Source: Eubacteriales Family XIII. Incertae Sedis bacterium
Lineage (GTDB): Bacteria; Bacillota; Clostridia; Peptostreptococcales; Anaerovoracaceae
DNA: 45,931 nucleotides
Direction: 5' to 3'
NCBI GenBank assembly: GCA_031256875.1
Contig: JAIRPQ010000122.1
Location: 1 to 45,931 of the forward strand
Shown here: piece after piece, positions 37,479 to 45,931 of the stretch
Position numbering within the stretch: the stretch's first letter is position 1
Layout of the letters: every line of letters starts with the position of its first letter
Made by a program: the position numbers and the translations under genes
The notes under the pieces: model-generated
Seen by the model: only the letters and a program-made list of their open reading frames with translations
The model's database searches: none
Told to the model about the DNA's origin: nothing

Positions 37479-38183
37479 TTGGGAACGGTCAACTCCGGTA
37501 ATGGAATAATAATTAAACTCGCGCGCGCGGTCTTTTTGTGTGCGCTCTGCATTTCGCTGGCGGCGGCCATGACTGTACTCTCGCCGTCGGCAGTATCCGC
37601 CGATTCGGAAGCGTCTGCGTCCGCGGAAACCCTGGGCTACGTGGCGACGGCAAGCGCGGACGGCAGGAGCATCGTCAACATCAGCTGGACACTGGTGGAC
37701 GACGCGGCGGGATACATCGTATACAGATCAGGCAACGCTTCAAAGCTCGGCAAAAAAGTCTGCACATCGAACAACGGCATCAAGAGCTCATGGAAGGACA
37801 AGAAAGCGGCCGTGGGCAAGACCTATTATTACACCGTCAAGGCATTCATCAAAAACGGTTCAAAGAAAATCACCGTCGCGGTTCTGAAGTCAAACAGCGT
37901 GACGAACTCGCTCAATTACAAAGATTCTTTCACCGCCGAGACGTACGCCTACACGGGCGGCGGCAAAACGGCGTCGGGCAAGGCGGCCAAGGTCGGGCGC
38001 GTCGCGGTAGACCCGAGCGTCATCCCGCTCGGCACATGGCTGTATGTAGAAGGCTACGGACTGTGCCAGGCAGCCGACACAGGCGGCTCAATAAAAGGAA
38101 ACAAAATCGACCTGTATATGAACAGCGTAGACGAATGCTACAAATGGGGCGTCAAGGACAAAACAGCTTATATACTTGAGTAG
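37479..38183 (+). CDS. Secreted Fn3-like + 3D-domain protein (predicted cell-wall hydrolase)
   Basis: AAAGGAG then TTG start; signal peptide; VAVDPSVIPLGTWLYVEGYGLCQAADTGGSIKGNKIDLYM (3D domain). Confidence 0.78.
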   Translation: MGTVNSGNGIIIKLARAVFLCALCISLAAAMTVLSPSAVSADSEASASAETLGYVATASADGRSIVNISWTLVDDAAGYIVYRSGNASKLGKKVCTSNNGIKSSWKDKKAAVGKTYYYTVKAFIKNGSKKITVAVLKSNSVTNSLNYKDSFTAETYAYTGGGKTASGKAAKVGRVAVDPSVIPLGTWLYVEGYGLCQAADTGGSIKGNKIDLYMNSVDECYKWGVKDKTAYILE

Positions 38184-38336
38184 TGTCTGGGCGAAACGAA
38201 AACAGGGAAATGGCTGTCTCAAAATGACATTCAGCGTCACGGAGAGATTGCCTTTTTTGTATTTGCGATTTGCGCGTTTTGCACACAGCGCGCGTTTTGC
38301 GTTGACAAGCCTATCTGGGAGTAGTAGACTATTGTC

Positions 38337-38540
38337 ATGACGACGGTTGCAGCAAATGTAATAAGCCTGTTCAATAGCCTGCCACTGCACGAGCAGGATA
38401 TGGTGCGTTCGGCTATCAACAAAAGAAGCTCCCTTCGAGCGGAGCTGAATTTTGAGCTTGCACGAGCGAAGAACTCACCGATACTCTCCGATGCCGAAGC
38501 AGAGTCGAAATGGGGAAAGTTCAGTGTCAAAACCAGCTAA
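38337..38540 (+). CDS. Putative antitoxin of a type II TA pair
   Basis: 67 aa ORF overlapping the downstream RelE/ParE-like ORF; TTGACA-17-TAGACT promoter just upstream. Confidence 0.6.
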   Translation: MTTVAANVISLFNSLPLHEQDMVRSAINKRSSLRAELNFELARAKNSPILSDAEAESKWGKFSVKTS

Positions 38541-38841
38541 AATCAGCTTTTCAGAGCTGTTTTTCAGCGATTTGGACGACATCTTTGAGTACATATCCCA
38601 GAACTTCAGCCAGGATTTGGCCTATGACATCATCAGAAACCTCCAACAAGAGATAATTGAAAGGCTGAAGGTTCAGCCCACGTGCGGAAGGGTTTATCCG
38701 GATGATGATTTCTACCGTTATATTTTTGTATCCAAGCGGAAGGACATCGTGTTTTACCATATTGGTGGCTCAGGAGCAGTCATCGTCTATAGAATATTCG
38801 ACCAACGCCGCGATTTCGCAAGCATTTTGAGCGGTGCATGA
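38524..38841 (+). CDS. RelE/ParE-superfamily toxin
   Basis: GTG start at 38524; FSDLDDIFEYISQNFSQDLAYDIIRNLQQEIIERLKVQPTCGRVYPDDDFYRYIFVSKRKDIVFYHIG...VIVYRIFDQRRDFASIL. Confidence 0.75.
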   Translation: MSKPAKISFSELFFSDLDDIFEYISQNFSQDLAYDIIRNLQQEIIERLKVQPTCGRVYPDDDFYRYIFVSKRKDIVFYHIGGSGAVIVYRIFDQRRDFASILSGA

Positions 38842-38894
38842 TGTTCCGCCGCCAAGAAACACAGTGTGTCAGTCCAGCCGCGTTTTCAGCCGCG

Positions 38895-40055
38895 CTACCG
38901 CAGAAGCTCTACTTGGAAGACCGCGTTTATGTCGGTTCGGTTTTTGTATGCTTGCGCTATTCGTTCGTAGCCGGAGGCGGCGTCGCTTTCATCGTCGTAT
39001 AGGGCTACTATCGTCGGACCGCTGCCTGTCATGAAAACGCGGCTCGGCGCTGACGCGCCTGCGCCGCCGCCCTCTCCGGCTCCCGCATTCGCCTTGTCTG
39101 CATCCGCGCCGGCAAACCCCGCCAGCCCTTTCACCTCGTCCATGATGTCCCCTATTCGGGGGAACAGCCATAGCGCCGGCCTTTCGAGGTCGTTTGCTTG
39201 CTCCGTTCCCACGGCATTCGCCCCCACCGCGCCTGCGGCCTCCGCGCCGCCTGCGCCGCCGGCGGCATCCGCACCGCCCGAGTCACCTGCAGCATCCACG
39301 CCCGCGCCATCCGTACCGGCGGCATCGCCCCGAGCCATGCTGTCCCACGCACCGTAGACCCTCGGCGTGGATACCTCGATATCGGGCTTGACCAGAACCG
39401 CGAACCCGCGGACAGGCGCGGCCTTCGACATCACGTCCCCGATGCCCTCGCATATGAACGAGGTTCCCGCGCCGGAGTCAGGGCCGTAGCCCAGCGCGGT
39501 CTCGCGACGGGCTATCGCGGCCATACAGAACGGCACGTCCGCGCCTATCCGCGCACCGGCTTTCATGATGTCTTTGAGCGGCAACTGCGGGGCCATCATT
39601 TTCGCAAGGGCGAGCATCGTCGCCGCAGCGTCCGCGGAGCCGCCCGCCATACCTGCCGCCATCGGGATCCGCTTTGTGATGGCGACGCGCACATGCCACC
39701 CCTGCCCGCCGACACCGCCTGGCTTGACCTGCTCGCACGGCTCGACCGGTTCGTCTTCCAAAACGCGTCCACCGCCAAGGCTCCCCCAGAGCCGCAGCGC
39801 TAAGCCGGCCGCGCGGTGCGCTATATTCCCCTCGCCCTGCGGCAGCGGCTGGCCGCACCGCGCCGGCGTTTCCATCTCCACGTCCACGCGCGTATCTCCA
39901 CCGCGCCCTGCCTCCGCCAGCTCGACACGCACATCGTCGCACAGGCTCACCGCCTGCATATGCGAACGTATGAGGTGATAGCCATCCTCCCGCACGCCCA
40001 CGATTTTCAAAAAATGGTTAATCTTTGCGAATGCCCTTACGCTGACGTAATTCAT
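38895..40055 (-). CDS. ispE: 4-diphosphocytidyl-2-C-methyl-D-erythritol kinase with low-complexity insertions
   Basis: AFAKINHFLKIVGVREDGYH; PMAAGMAGGSADAAATMLAL; GADVPFCM; VFMTGSGPTIVAL. Confidence 0.9.
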   Translation of the reverse strand: MNYVSVRAFAKINHFLKIVGVREDGYHLIRSHMQAVSLCDDVRVELAEAGRGGDTRVDVEMETPARCGQPLPQGEGNIAHRAAGLALRLWGSLGGGRVLEDEPVEPCEQVKPGGVGGQGWHVRVAITKRIPMAAGMAGGSADAAATMLALAKMMAPQLPLKDIMKAGARIGADVPFCMAAIARRETALGYGPDSGAGTSFICEGIGDVMSKAAPVRGFAVLVKPDIEVSTPRVYGAWDSMARGDAAGTDGAGVDAAGDSGGADAAGGAGGAEAAGAVGANAVGTEQANDLERPALWLFPRIGDIMDEVKGLAGFAGADADKANAGAGEGGGAGASAPSRVFMTGSGPTIVALYDDESDAASGYERIAQAYKNRTDINAVFQVELLR

Positions 40056-40180
40056 TTTATAGCCCGTTTGCACTTCATTCTGTAGTATATTTGCAGTTCA
40101 TTTTTAGCGCATACCGTGGTTTGCCCGATACCTCGTTCGCCGCTTCTTCCGCCGGAGCATCTGCCCGCGCATATAGCAAC

Positions 40181-40202
40181 GGGCCGGCGATTCCGCCGGC
40201 CC
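40181..40202. terminator. Hairpin between ispE and the downstream gene
   Basis: Perfect 9-bp stem GGGCCGGCG-attc-CGCCGGCCC; no T-tract. Confidence 0.45.
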
Positions 40203-40208
40203 ATGCCT

Positions 40209-41201
40209 TCACTTTCTCCTCTTATTCCGGTTCTTCGAGCTCGAGTTACCGCTTCTCGATACTTTCTTTTTCGCTGCCTGTTGCTTGTTGTATTTTTCGA
40301 GCGCGGCTTTGGCGCGTCTCTCCGCGATGGCGGCGCGGCCCGTCTTGTAGTCGCTGCCCGCAGCGGAAATCGGCCTCGGGGCTTTCACCTTTTTCGTGTC
40401 CCTGGGTTTTTCAGCTTCGGCCGCCGCCGAAACCTCGTCCTTGCCGCCCTCTATGCCGAGCCTTTTCAGCCGGCGCTTCCTGTCTCTCTCGATCAGATCC
40501 ATCGCTTCCTTGACGCTGATTTTCTTTTCCTTCGCCAGCTTGTACGGATTGACCTTGCCGCCCTTGGCAGCCACTTCCGCCGCGGCCTTCTCCTTGCGCT
40601 TGTTCTCGTATATGGTCATCGCGATCATCGCCCCAATCATGGCGACCATCAGGAGCATGTATATCTTCGTGCTGCCCGACTGGTCCACCGTCGTGAAACC
40701 GAGCGTCGCGTCGCTGCCAAGCCTTTTGCCGTCGGAGGACATCAGGTCTCCCGATATCGATAGCTGATATTTCTTGTTGTTCGCAAGCATATTGCCCTTC
40801 AGCTTCGCCGTATCGACGATGGCAAGTATGTAATTGTTCTCGCTGGGCTTGATTCCGAAATATGCTTTGACCGGAAGCTTCTTCGTCTTGCTGCCCGACT
40901 TATACGTGAACTCGAAGCATTCTTCGTTGACCTTCCTCACGCTTTTGCTCGTGACATTGCCGCTGAAATACAGTTTGATTCCGACATTCTGCGATTGCAG
41001 ATCCGTAGAGCCCTTCTGCGGGCTGCTCGCTATCAAGCGCAGAGAGCCGCTGTCCCCCGCGTCTGACGCGGCCGCCGCCAGATCCCCTGCCGCGAACACG
41101 GCCGGCGCTGAAACGGCAAAAATCGCAGCGGCAACGGCCACGATTATTATTATTTTCATTATACATTTATTTGCGTTGCTAATCATTGCTGCTTTTTTCA
41201 T
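40209..41201 (-). CDS. Secreted/anchored protein: SbsA Ig-like domain, one TM, long basic cytosolic tail
   Basis: Signal peptide; SSPQKGSTDLQSQNVGIKLYFSGNVT; TM MLLMVAMIGAMIAMTIY; Lys/Arg-rich C-terminus. Confidence 0.65.
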   Translation of the reverse strand: MKKAAMISNANKCIMKIIIIVAVAAAIFAVSAPAVFAAGDLAAAASDAGDSGSLRLIASSPQKGSTDLQSQNVGIKLYFSGNVTSKSVRKVNEECFEFTYKSGSKTKKLPVKAYFGIKPSENNYILAIVDTAKLKGNMLANNKKYQLSISGDLMSSDGKRLGSDATLGFTTVDQSGSTKIYMLLMVAMIGAMIAMTIYENKRKEKAAAEVAAKGGKVNPYKLAKEKKISVKEAMDLIERDRKRRLKRLGIEGGKDEVSAAAEAEKPRDTKKVKAPRPISAAGSDYKTGRAAIAERRAKAALEKYNKQQAAKKKVSRSGNSSSKNRNKRRK

Positions 41202-41727
41202 TTACCGCTCCACTGCCTTCCCTTACGGATTTCTCTTTTTCGCGCAGCCCCGCGAAGAAGCTGCTCATCAACCCTGCACATTCGCTTTTCATGACTCCTG
41301 ACTCATAGCGCAGGCGATGGTTCAGGTCTCCTGATGTCAGTATGTCCTTGACGCTGCCCGCCGCGCCGCTCTTGGGGCTGTCCGTGCCCGCTACTACCGC
41401 GTCCAGCCTGGCCAGCACGCACGCGCCCGCGCACATGGCGCACGGCTCGACCGTGACGTACATCTCGCAGCCCACGAGCCTTGGCGTTCCAAGCGTTCTC
41501 GCGGCGTCCCTGATGGCGGCGACCTCCGCGTGCATGGTGGGGTCGCCGTCGCGCTCGGTGCGGTTCGAACCTCTGCCCACGACCGTCCCGTCCTTGACTA
41601 TGACCGCGCCGATAGGCACGTCGCCGGCATCACCGGCCGCTCTCGCTTCCTTCAGGGCTTCGGCCATATATGCCGCCCCGCTTTCGCCGGTGCCGAGCTT
41701 TTCTGTTATTGCTTCAATATCTGACAC
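41179..41727 (-). CDS. tadA: tRNA-specific adenosine deaminase (possible longer start at 41745)
   Basis: TMHAEVAAIRDAARTLG; VTVEPCAMCAGACVLARLDAVVAGT. Confidence 0.9.
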   Translation of the reverse strand: MSDIEAITEKLGTGESGAAYMAEALKEARAAGDAGDVPIGAVIVKDGTVVGRGSNRTERDGDPTMHAEVAAIRDAARTLGTPRLVGCEMYVTVEPCAMCAGACVLARLDAVVAGTDSPKSGAAGSVKDILTSGDLNHRLRYESGVMKSECAGLMSSFFAGLREKEKSVREGSGAVNEKSSND

Positions 41728-41864
41728 AGCATATAATTTTATCACAGGATTCGCCTTATGTAAAACAAAATCCCGCGCGGCGCCGGTGCGCAGTCACATT
41801 ATTGTCACGCCCTTGTCATTTTCAATTACTTGATAAATCAATGTTTATACTGTATAGTTTTGGT

Positions 41865-43310
41865 ATGAGATACGATGGACGGGATGATTATGAAGAATAT
41901 TACGACGACTACGACGCATATGAAGAATATGAGGAGCCCCAGCCGTATTTCCTGACTGCCCGCGACCTCATTTTTTTCTGTCTTGCGTTCATGACGCCGA
42001 CCGCCGCGACCGTGCTGTACGGGACGGCGCAGCCTGCCGCGCACGGAACGCTGTCCGGCTCGTATATCGTCGCGCTCGTCATCGCGCTGCTTACGATACT
42101 CAGCTATAGGCGGCTCGGGCGAGCATTCCCCGAGGGCGGCTCTGTGCTTACCTATGTCGGCTACGGCATACATTTCAGGGCGGGATACTACGCGGGCTGG
42201 ACGGCTCTGTTCTTTTATATCGTGGCCGCAAGCTCCTTCTTCATGATAGGGGCTGACGCCGCCGCCGCGCTGTTCGACCCGATACCGCGCATCTTCTGGC
42301 TGATACTGATCGCCGCGGTGAGCGGCATCGTCGTCATTTTCGGGCAAAGGCTTTCGGCGCTGGCGCTGACGGTCATAGTGCTGGGGGTCATAGGCATTAC
42401 CGCCATATACATACTCGTCTGCTTCATGTCCGCTGACAAGCTGGCGGACGCGAACGCTGCGGCAGCTACGGCAGCCGCTGACGCCACAGGCGGAGAGGGA
42501 GGCAGTTTTGGCCTCGGCCCGCTCATGTCGGGCGCGGCTCTGGCCTGCCTAGCGTTCCTCGGATTCGATTCTGTCACGACGCTTTCCATCGATGCCGCAA
42601 ACCCGAAGCGCGACACGGGAAAAGCGATGGCGGTCGCGTGTCTCTGCGCGGCGGCGCTGTTCTTCTTCCAGGCCATGGCGTCGTCGGCAATCATACCGGA
42701 CTACACGCAGCTCGACCCACAGAGCGCCGTATCGGGCATAGCGCTGATGGCGGGCGGCCCAACGCTGCACAACATGGTTTCCCTCGCCACCATACTCTCC
42801 GCGTTCGGCGTGGGGATAGCCGCTACCACCGCCGGCAGCAGGATGCTGCGTATTCTGCGCGAGGAGTTCTCGCCGTCCGGCGGCGAGGGCGCACACGGCG
42901 CGGACGGCGGCTCTATATCGAGCATATTCCCCCAGACGGGCACGTCGCCTATCAATGTAGTAGCCTGCCTTGCGGCGGCCCTGGTCATCGCGCTGATAAT
43001 GCCCGAAGGAGCGTCTGGGCTGGCGTTCGACCTCGCGCGCTTTGCCGGCATGATATGCTTCATGACCGTGAATGCGTCCGCGCTCATATTCTTCTGGTTC
43101 AAAAGGCATGACCACGTATACGTCCGCAGCATCATCATACCCGCGGCGGGATTTCTGTTCAGCCTTTGGTCATGGATAAACATCGACCCGTCCGCATTCG
43201 GGATAGGCGTTATCTTCGCGCTCGTGGGCGTAATAATAGTAGCCGCTTCCTTCCTTTACGAGCGGCTCGTCCTCGGCATCGGCCCCGCGCCGGACAAGGG
43301 CGGCCAATAA
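41865..43310 (+). CDS. APC-family permease with acidic Tyr-rich N-terminal tail
   Basis: MRYDGRDDYEEYYDDYDAYEEYEEPQPYF then about 12 TM; GFDSVTTLSIDAANPKRDTGKAM. Confidence 0.85.
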   Translation: MRYDGRDDYEEYYDDYDAYEEYEEPQPYFLTARDLIFFCLAFMTPTAATVLYGTAQPAAHGTLSGSYIVALVIALLTILSYRRLGRAFPEGGSVLTYVGYGIHFRAGYYAGWTALFFYIVAASSFFMIGADAAAALFDPIPRIFWLILIAAVSGIVVIFGQRLSALALTVIVLGVIGITAIYILVCFMSADKLADANAAAATAAADATGGEGGSFGLGPLMSGAALACLAFLGFDSVTTLSIDAANPKRDTGKAMAVACLCAAALFFFQAMASSAIIPDYTQLDPQSAVSGIALMAGGPTLHNMVSLATILSAFGVGIAATTAGSRMLRILREEFSPSGGEGAHGADGGSISSIFPQTGTSPINVVACLAAALVIALIMPEGASGLAFDLARFAGMICFMTVNASALIFFWFKRHDHVYVRSIIIPAAGFLFSLWSWINIDPSAFGIGVIFALVGVIIVAASFLYERLVLGIGPAPDKGGQ

Positions 43311-43390
43311 CGGCGATGCAGGAGGCACCGGCGCACGCGGACACGCATAGGCCACGCATAATAATTATTATTAACAGGGAATAAAACACA

Positions 43391-44080
43391 ATGCCTATCG
43401 ACATCGCAATAATTGTAATCATCGCGGTATTCACCATCCTCGGATTCAAGAACGGATTCGTCTACACGCTGTTCTTCGTGATGGGCTGGTTCATCGCCAT
43501 CGCGACCGCGTTTTTCACAAGGCATCTGGTGCGGGGGTTCCTCACGGACAGCACGCCCGTCTACGACTGGTACCATGGGCATGTGTACGACGTGTGCCTC
43601 GGCTTCGCAAAGGGATATACGGACACGCTCGCCGGCAAGCTCCCGGGCGGGCTTGGCGAAGCCGTTACCGCGATGGGCGACCAGGCGGCGCAGGGTGCCG
43701 CGAACGAGATAGCCGCGGCGTCGTTCGGCGTGCTGAGTTTCATAGCCACCGTGCTCGCCGTCAAGCTGCTGCTCTTTCTCATCACGCTCGCTCTCTCGCG
43801 AAAATACAGGGGCGGGTTCGTCGGCGCGGTCGACGCCTTCTTCGGAATCTTCCTCGGGATAGCGCAGGGTTTCATCGTCGTGTTCATCCTGCTGATACTC
43901 CTGCTGCCCGTAACGCTCGCCATCAATCCTGGCCTGTTCGAGCAGGTGCGCGGCGCGATGGACAAGTCGTTCATAGCGCAGACGCTGTTCCTGAACAACC
44001 CGCTCATAGGGCTGGTGGACGGATTCGCGCCCGGGCTTTTTGACCCCGCCGAATGGCTGGATAAAATCGTCAGGAAATAA
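43391..44080 (+). CDS. CvpA-family membrane protein
   Basis: MPIDIAIIVIIAVFTILGFKNGFVYTLFFVMGWF; FVGAVDAFFGIFLGIAQGFIVV. Confidence 0.75.
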   Translation: MPIDIAIIVIIAVFTILGFKNGFVYTLFFVMGWFIAIATAFFTRHLVRGFLTDSTPVYDWYHGHVYDVCLGFAKGYTDTLAGKLPGGLGEAVTAMGDQAAQGAANEIAAASFGVLSFIATVLAVKLLLFLITLALSRKYRGGFVGAVDAFFGIFLGIAQGFIVVFILLILLLPVTLAINPGLFEQVRGAMDKSFIAQTLFLNNPLIGLVDGFAPGLFDPAEWLDKIVRK

Positions 44081-44118
44081 AGGGCGAATTTTCCATACAA
44101 GGAATGTGCGGAATTTTC

Positions 44119-44146
44119 TTGATTTTTTCCTCAAGTCTGATATACT
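44119..44146 (+). promoter_or_regulatory. csp promoter; implies about 135-nt 5' UTR
   Basis: TTGATT (44119-44124), 16 nt, TATACT (44141-44146). Confidence 0.6.
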
Positions 44147-44287
44147 ATATAGGTACTCAAATTGGCGCATTGTCTCGCATGTTGTTGTAAGTCATTGATC
44201 TATTTGGTGCTTACAAAAAATATGCGATTTTTTTTGTCGATGGAGTGCGTTATTTGTTGGAGGTACGTGTAATAAGGAGGTACCTGA

Positions 44288-44500
44288 ATGAGCAGTGGTA
44301 CAGTAAAGTGGTTCAATGCGGAGAAGGGCTATGGGTTCATAAGCAATGATGACGGGAGCGATGACGTGTTCGTGCATTTCTCAGCGATTCAGAGCGATGG
44401 ATTCAAGTCATTGAGGGAGGGCGACAAAGTCACATTCGACACGGAACCAGACCCCAAAGACAGCGGCAAATTGCGCGCCGTCAACGTAAACACGCAATAG
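44288..44500 (+). CDS. Cold-shock protein (CspA family)
   Basis: [42 protein letters not shown]. Confidence 0.97.
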   Translation: MSSGTVKWFNAEKGYGFISNDDGSDDVFVHFSAIQSDGFKSLREGDKVTFDTEPDPKDSGKLRAVNVNTQ

Positions 44501-44521
44501 TATTATCGCGTTACGAAATCG

Positions 44522-44556
44522 GGGGGCCTGCCAATGCAGACCCCCTTATTTTTTTT
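44522..44556 (+). terminator. Intrinsic terminator after csp
   Basis: GGGGGcCTGC-caat-GCAGaCCCCC followed by TTATTTTTTTT. Confidence 0.8.
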
Positions 44557-44578
44557 GTCTTTCTTATTTTTGCTTTTC

Positions 44579-45205
44579 CTATTTTCTGCGTCGCTTCTTT
44601 TTTTGTTCTTTCTCTTTTTGCTCTTGGTATGATGCCATCTCCAGTTGGATATGCAGCAGCGCTTTGTATACTATCCAGGTGCGGTTCTCCTGCGTCACTT
44701 CGATGACCTGCACGTTTTTGTTCTCGCGCACTCTGTTTAAGAAGGTCGTCTGGCGCGGCTTTATGACGCCGAGGATGGGAACGGGGCCGTCCAGGAGACC
44801 CAGAACGCATCTCTGAAAAAGCCGCGCGTCGTTTTCGAGAAAACCCAGCTCGTCCATCACGATGAGCACGCTGTCGCGCATCTTTGCTTCGTCCGACAGC
44901 AGATGCACGCCGGCGGTGTCAAAAATCTCTGGGTGCTTTTCGAGCATACGGCCGCCGGCTCTGCGGACGGCGACGATCGGCGACGAGGATCTGGCCGGCG
45001 TTGCGGGGGATGCGGGGGATTTGGGGGCTTTGGGCTTTGCCGACCTGATACTGAACGGCAGAAGGTGCAGGTGCTCCTGCCCTTCCGAGTCCGCCTCTCC
45101 CCAGACCGTGCGGAAGCCCGTCGGCGTGACGCCCAGCCGCTTCACCACTTTTTTTATCACCGTAGATTTCCCTACCTGTATCTCGCCTGTCAAAAAGAGA
45201 TGCAT
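44579..45205 (-). CDS. THEP1-type nucleoside-triphosphatase (NTPase_1/DUF265-like)
   Basis: MHLFLTGEIQVGKSTVIKKVV; SVLIVMDELGFLENDARLF; Pro/Ser/Ala-rich insertion and Lys-rich tail. Confidence 0.8.
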   Translation of the reverse strand: MHLFLTGEIQVGKSTVIKKVVKRLGVTPTGFRTVWGEADSEGQEHLHLLPFSIRSAKPKAPKSPASPATPARSSSPIVAVRRAGGRMLEKHPEIFDTAGVHLLSDEAKMRDSVLIVMDELGFLENDARLFQRCVLGLLDGPVPILGVIKPRQTTFLNRVRENKNVQVIEVTQENRTWIVYKALLHIQLEMASYQEQKEKEQKKKRRRK

Positions 45206-45392
45206 AACAGTCCGCCTTTCATTATGCCTATTGCGCCGACCGCACAGGAGCCGCGCAGGGGCCGAACCACACCGCCCCCGCAACGCGTCAAAATTATTCC
45301 ATCACCGCCGCGCTGTTCAAGATTATTCTCTAAAAGACTATATATTATGTAGTCAGAAAAATCAAACGCCCATGCTGTGATATAATTATTTT

Positions 45393-45931
45393 ATGGAAAT
45401 AAAGACTATTACTGACCGTATCACCTGCATAGTGGCAACGCTGCCGAACAATCCGCTGAAAAGCCTGAACGCGTATATCGTGCGCGGGGACAGGCGCAAC
45501 ATGCTGATTGATACAGGGTTTCATCTGGACGAAACATTCTCGGACCTGAAGGAAGGCATACGCGAGCTGGGCGTGGACATGGCGCGCACGGACATCTTCC
45601 TCACGCACTGCCATGCCGACCACACGGGCAACGCGGGGCGCATCGCGTCGGAGAGCAGCACCATCTACGCGAGCGCCATCGACAAAGAGCTCATCGACAG
45701 CTTTATCAGCGACAACGAAGGGCTGAAGCAGTATATGACCGGCCAGATGAGCCGGCTGGGATTCCCCGAGAGCAAGAACGCCTCGTCGCTCAGCAAGAAT
45801 CCGTCCGTCAAGAACAACGAGCCTGACGTGTTCGCCATCAGCGCCGTAGAGGAGTCGCATATATTCGACCTCGGCGGGGTGCGTCTCCGCTGCATCTACA
45901 CGCCAGGGCATACCCCTGGGCATATGTGCCT
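45393..45931 (+). CDS. MBL-fold metallohydrolase, 3'-truncated by window edge
   Basis: MEIKTITDRITCIVATLPNNPLKSLNAYIVRG...IFLTHCHADHTGNAG (HxHxDH)...YTPGHTPGHMC; absent from the ORF track because it runs off the window. Confidence 0.92.
   Translation, partial: MEIKTITDRITCIVATLPNNPLKSLNAYIVRGDRRNMLIDTGFHLDETFSDLKEGIRELGVDMARTDIFLTHCHADHTGNAGRIASESSTIYASAIDKELIDSFISDNEGLKQYMTGQMSRLGFPESKNASSLSKNPSVKNNEPDVFAISAVEESHIFDLGGVRLRCIYTPGHTPGHMC

Overview
The window is a 45.9 kb, GC-rich, Firmicutes/Clostridia-like chromosomal segment; the taxonomy is inferred from gene content only. It starts inside tuf and ends inside an MBL-fold hydrolase. I see about 41 protein genes and two tRNAs, with no CRISPR array, rRNA, transposase or prophage. 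The main theme is anaerobic amino-acid and alcohol metabolism. A minus-strand cluster iorA-iorB-APC permease-ptb-buk-aminotransferase gives a plausible complete oxidative 2-oxoacid fermentation route. A predicted NADP-type secondary alcohol dehydrogenase sits behind a textbook Rex operator. A medium/long-chain acyl-CoA ligase sits behind a 25-bp perfect palindrome that overlaps its promoter. The less ordinary signals are: (1) five genes whose start codon lies exactly 6 nt after a good -10 box, suggesting leaderless mRNAs; (2) Gly/Ala-rich, repeat-encoded insertions inside several unrelated cytosolic enzymes, notably MalQ and IspE; (3) a 25-bp direct repeat of the tRNA-Gly 3' end, plus inverted T-arm copies next to both tRNAs, each preceded by the same 16-mer; (4) a 4 x 16 bp tandem repeat upstream of ddl; (5) structured leaders and an intergenic small-ORF unit; (6) a small toxin-antitoxin pair. 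Everything was read by eye from the sequence and the supplied ORF track; no searches were run.
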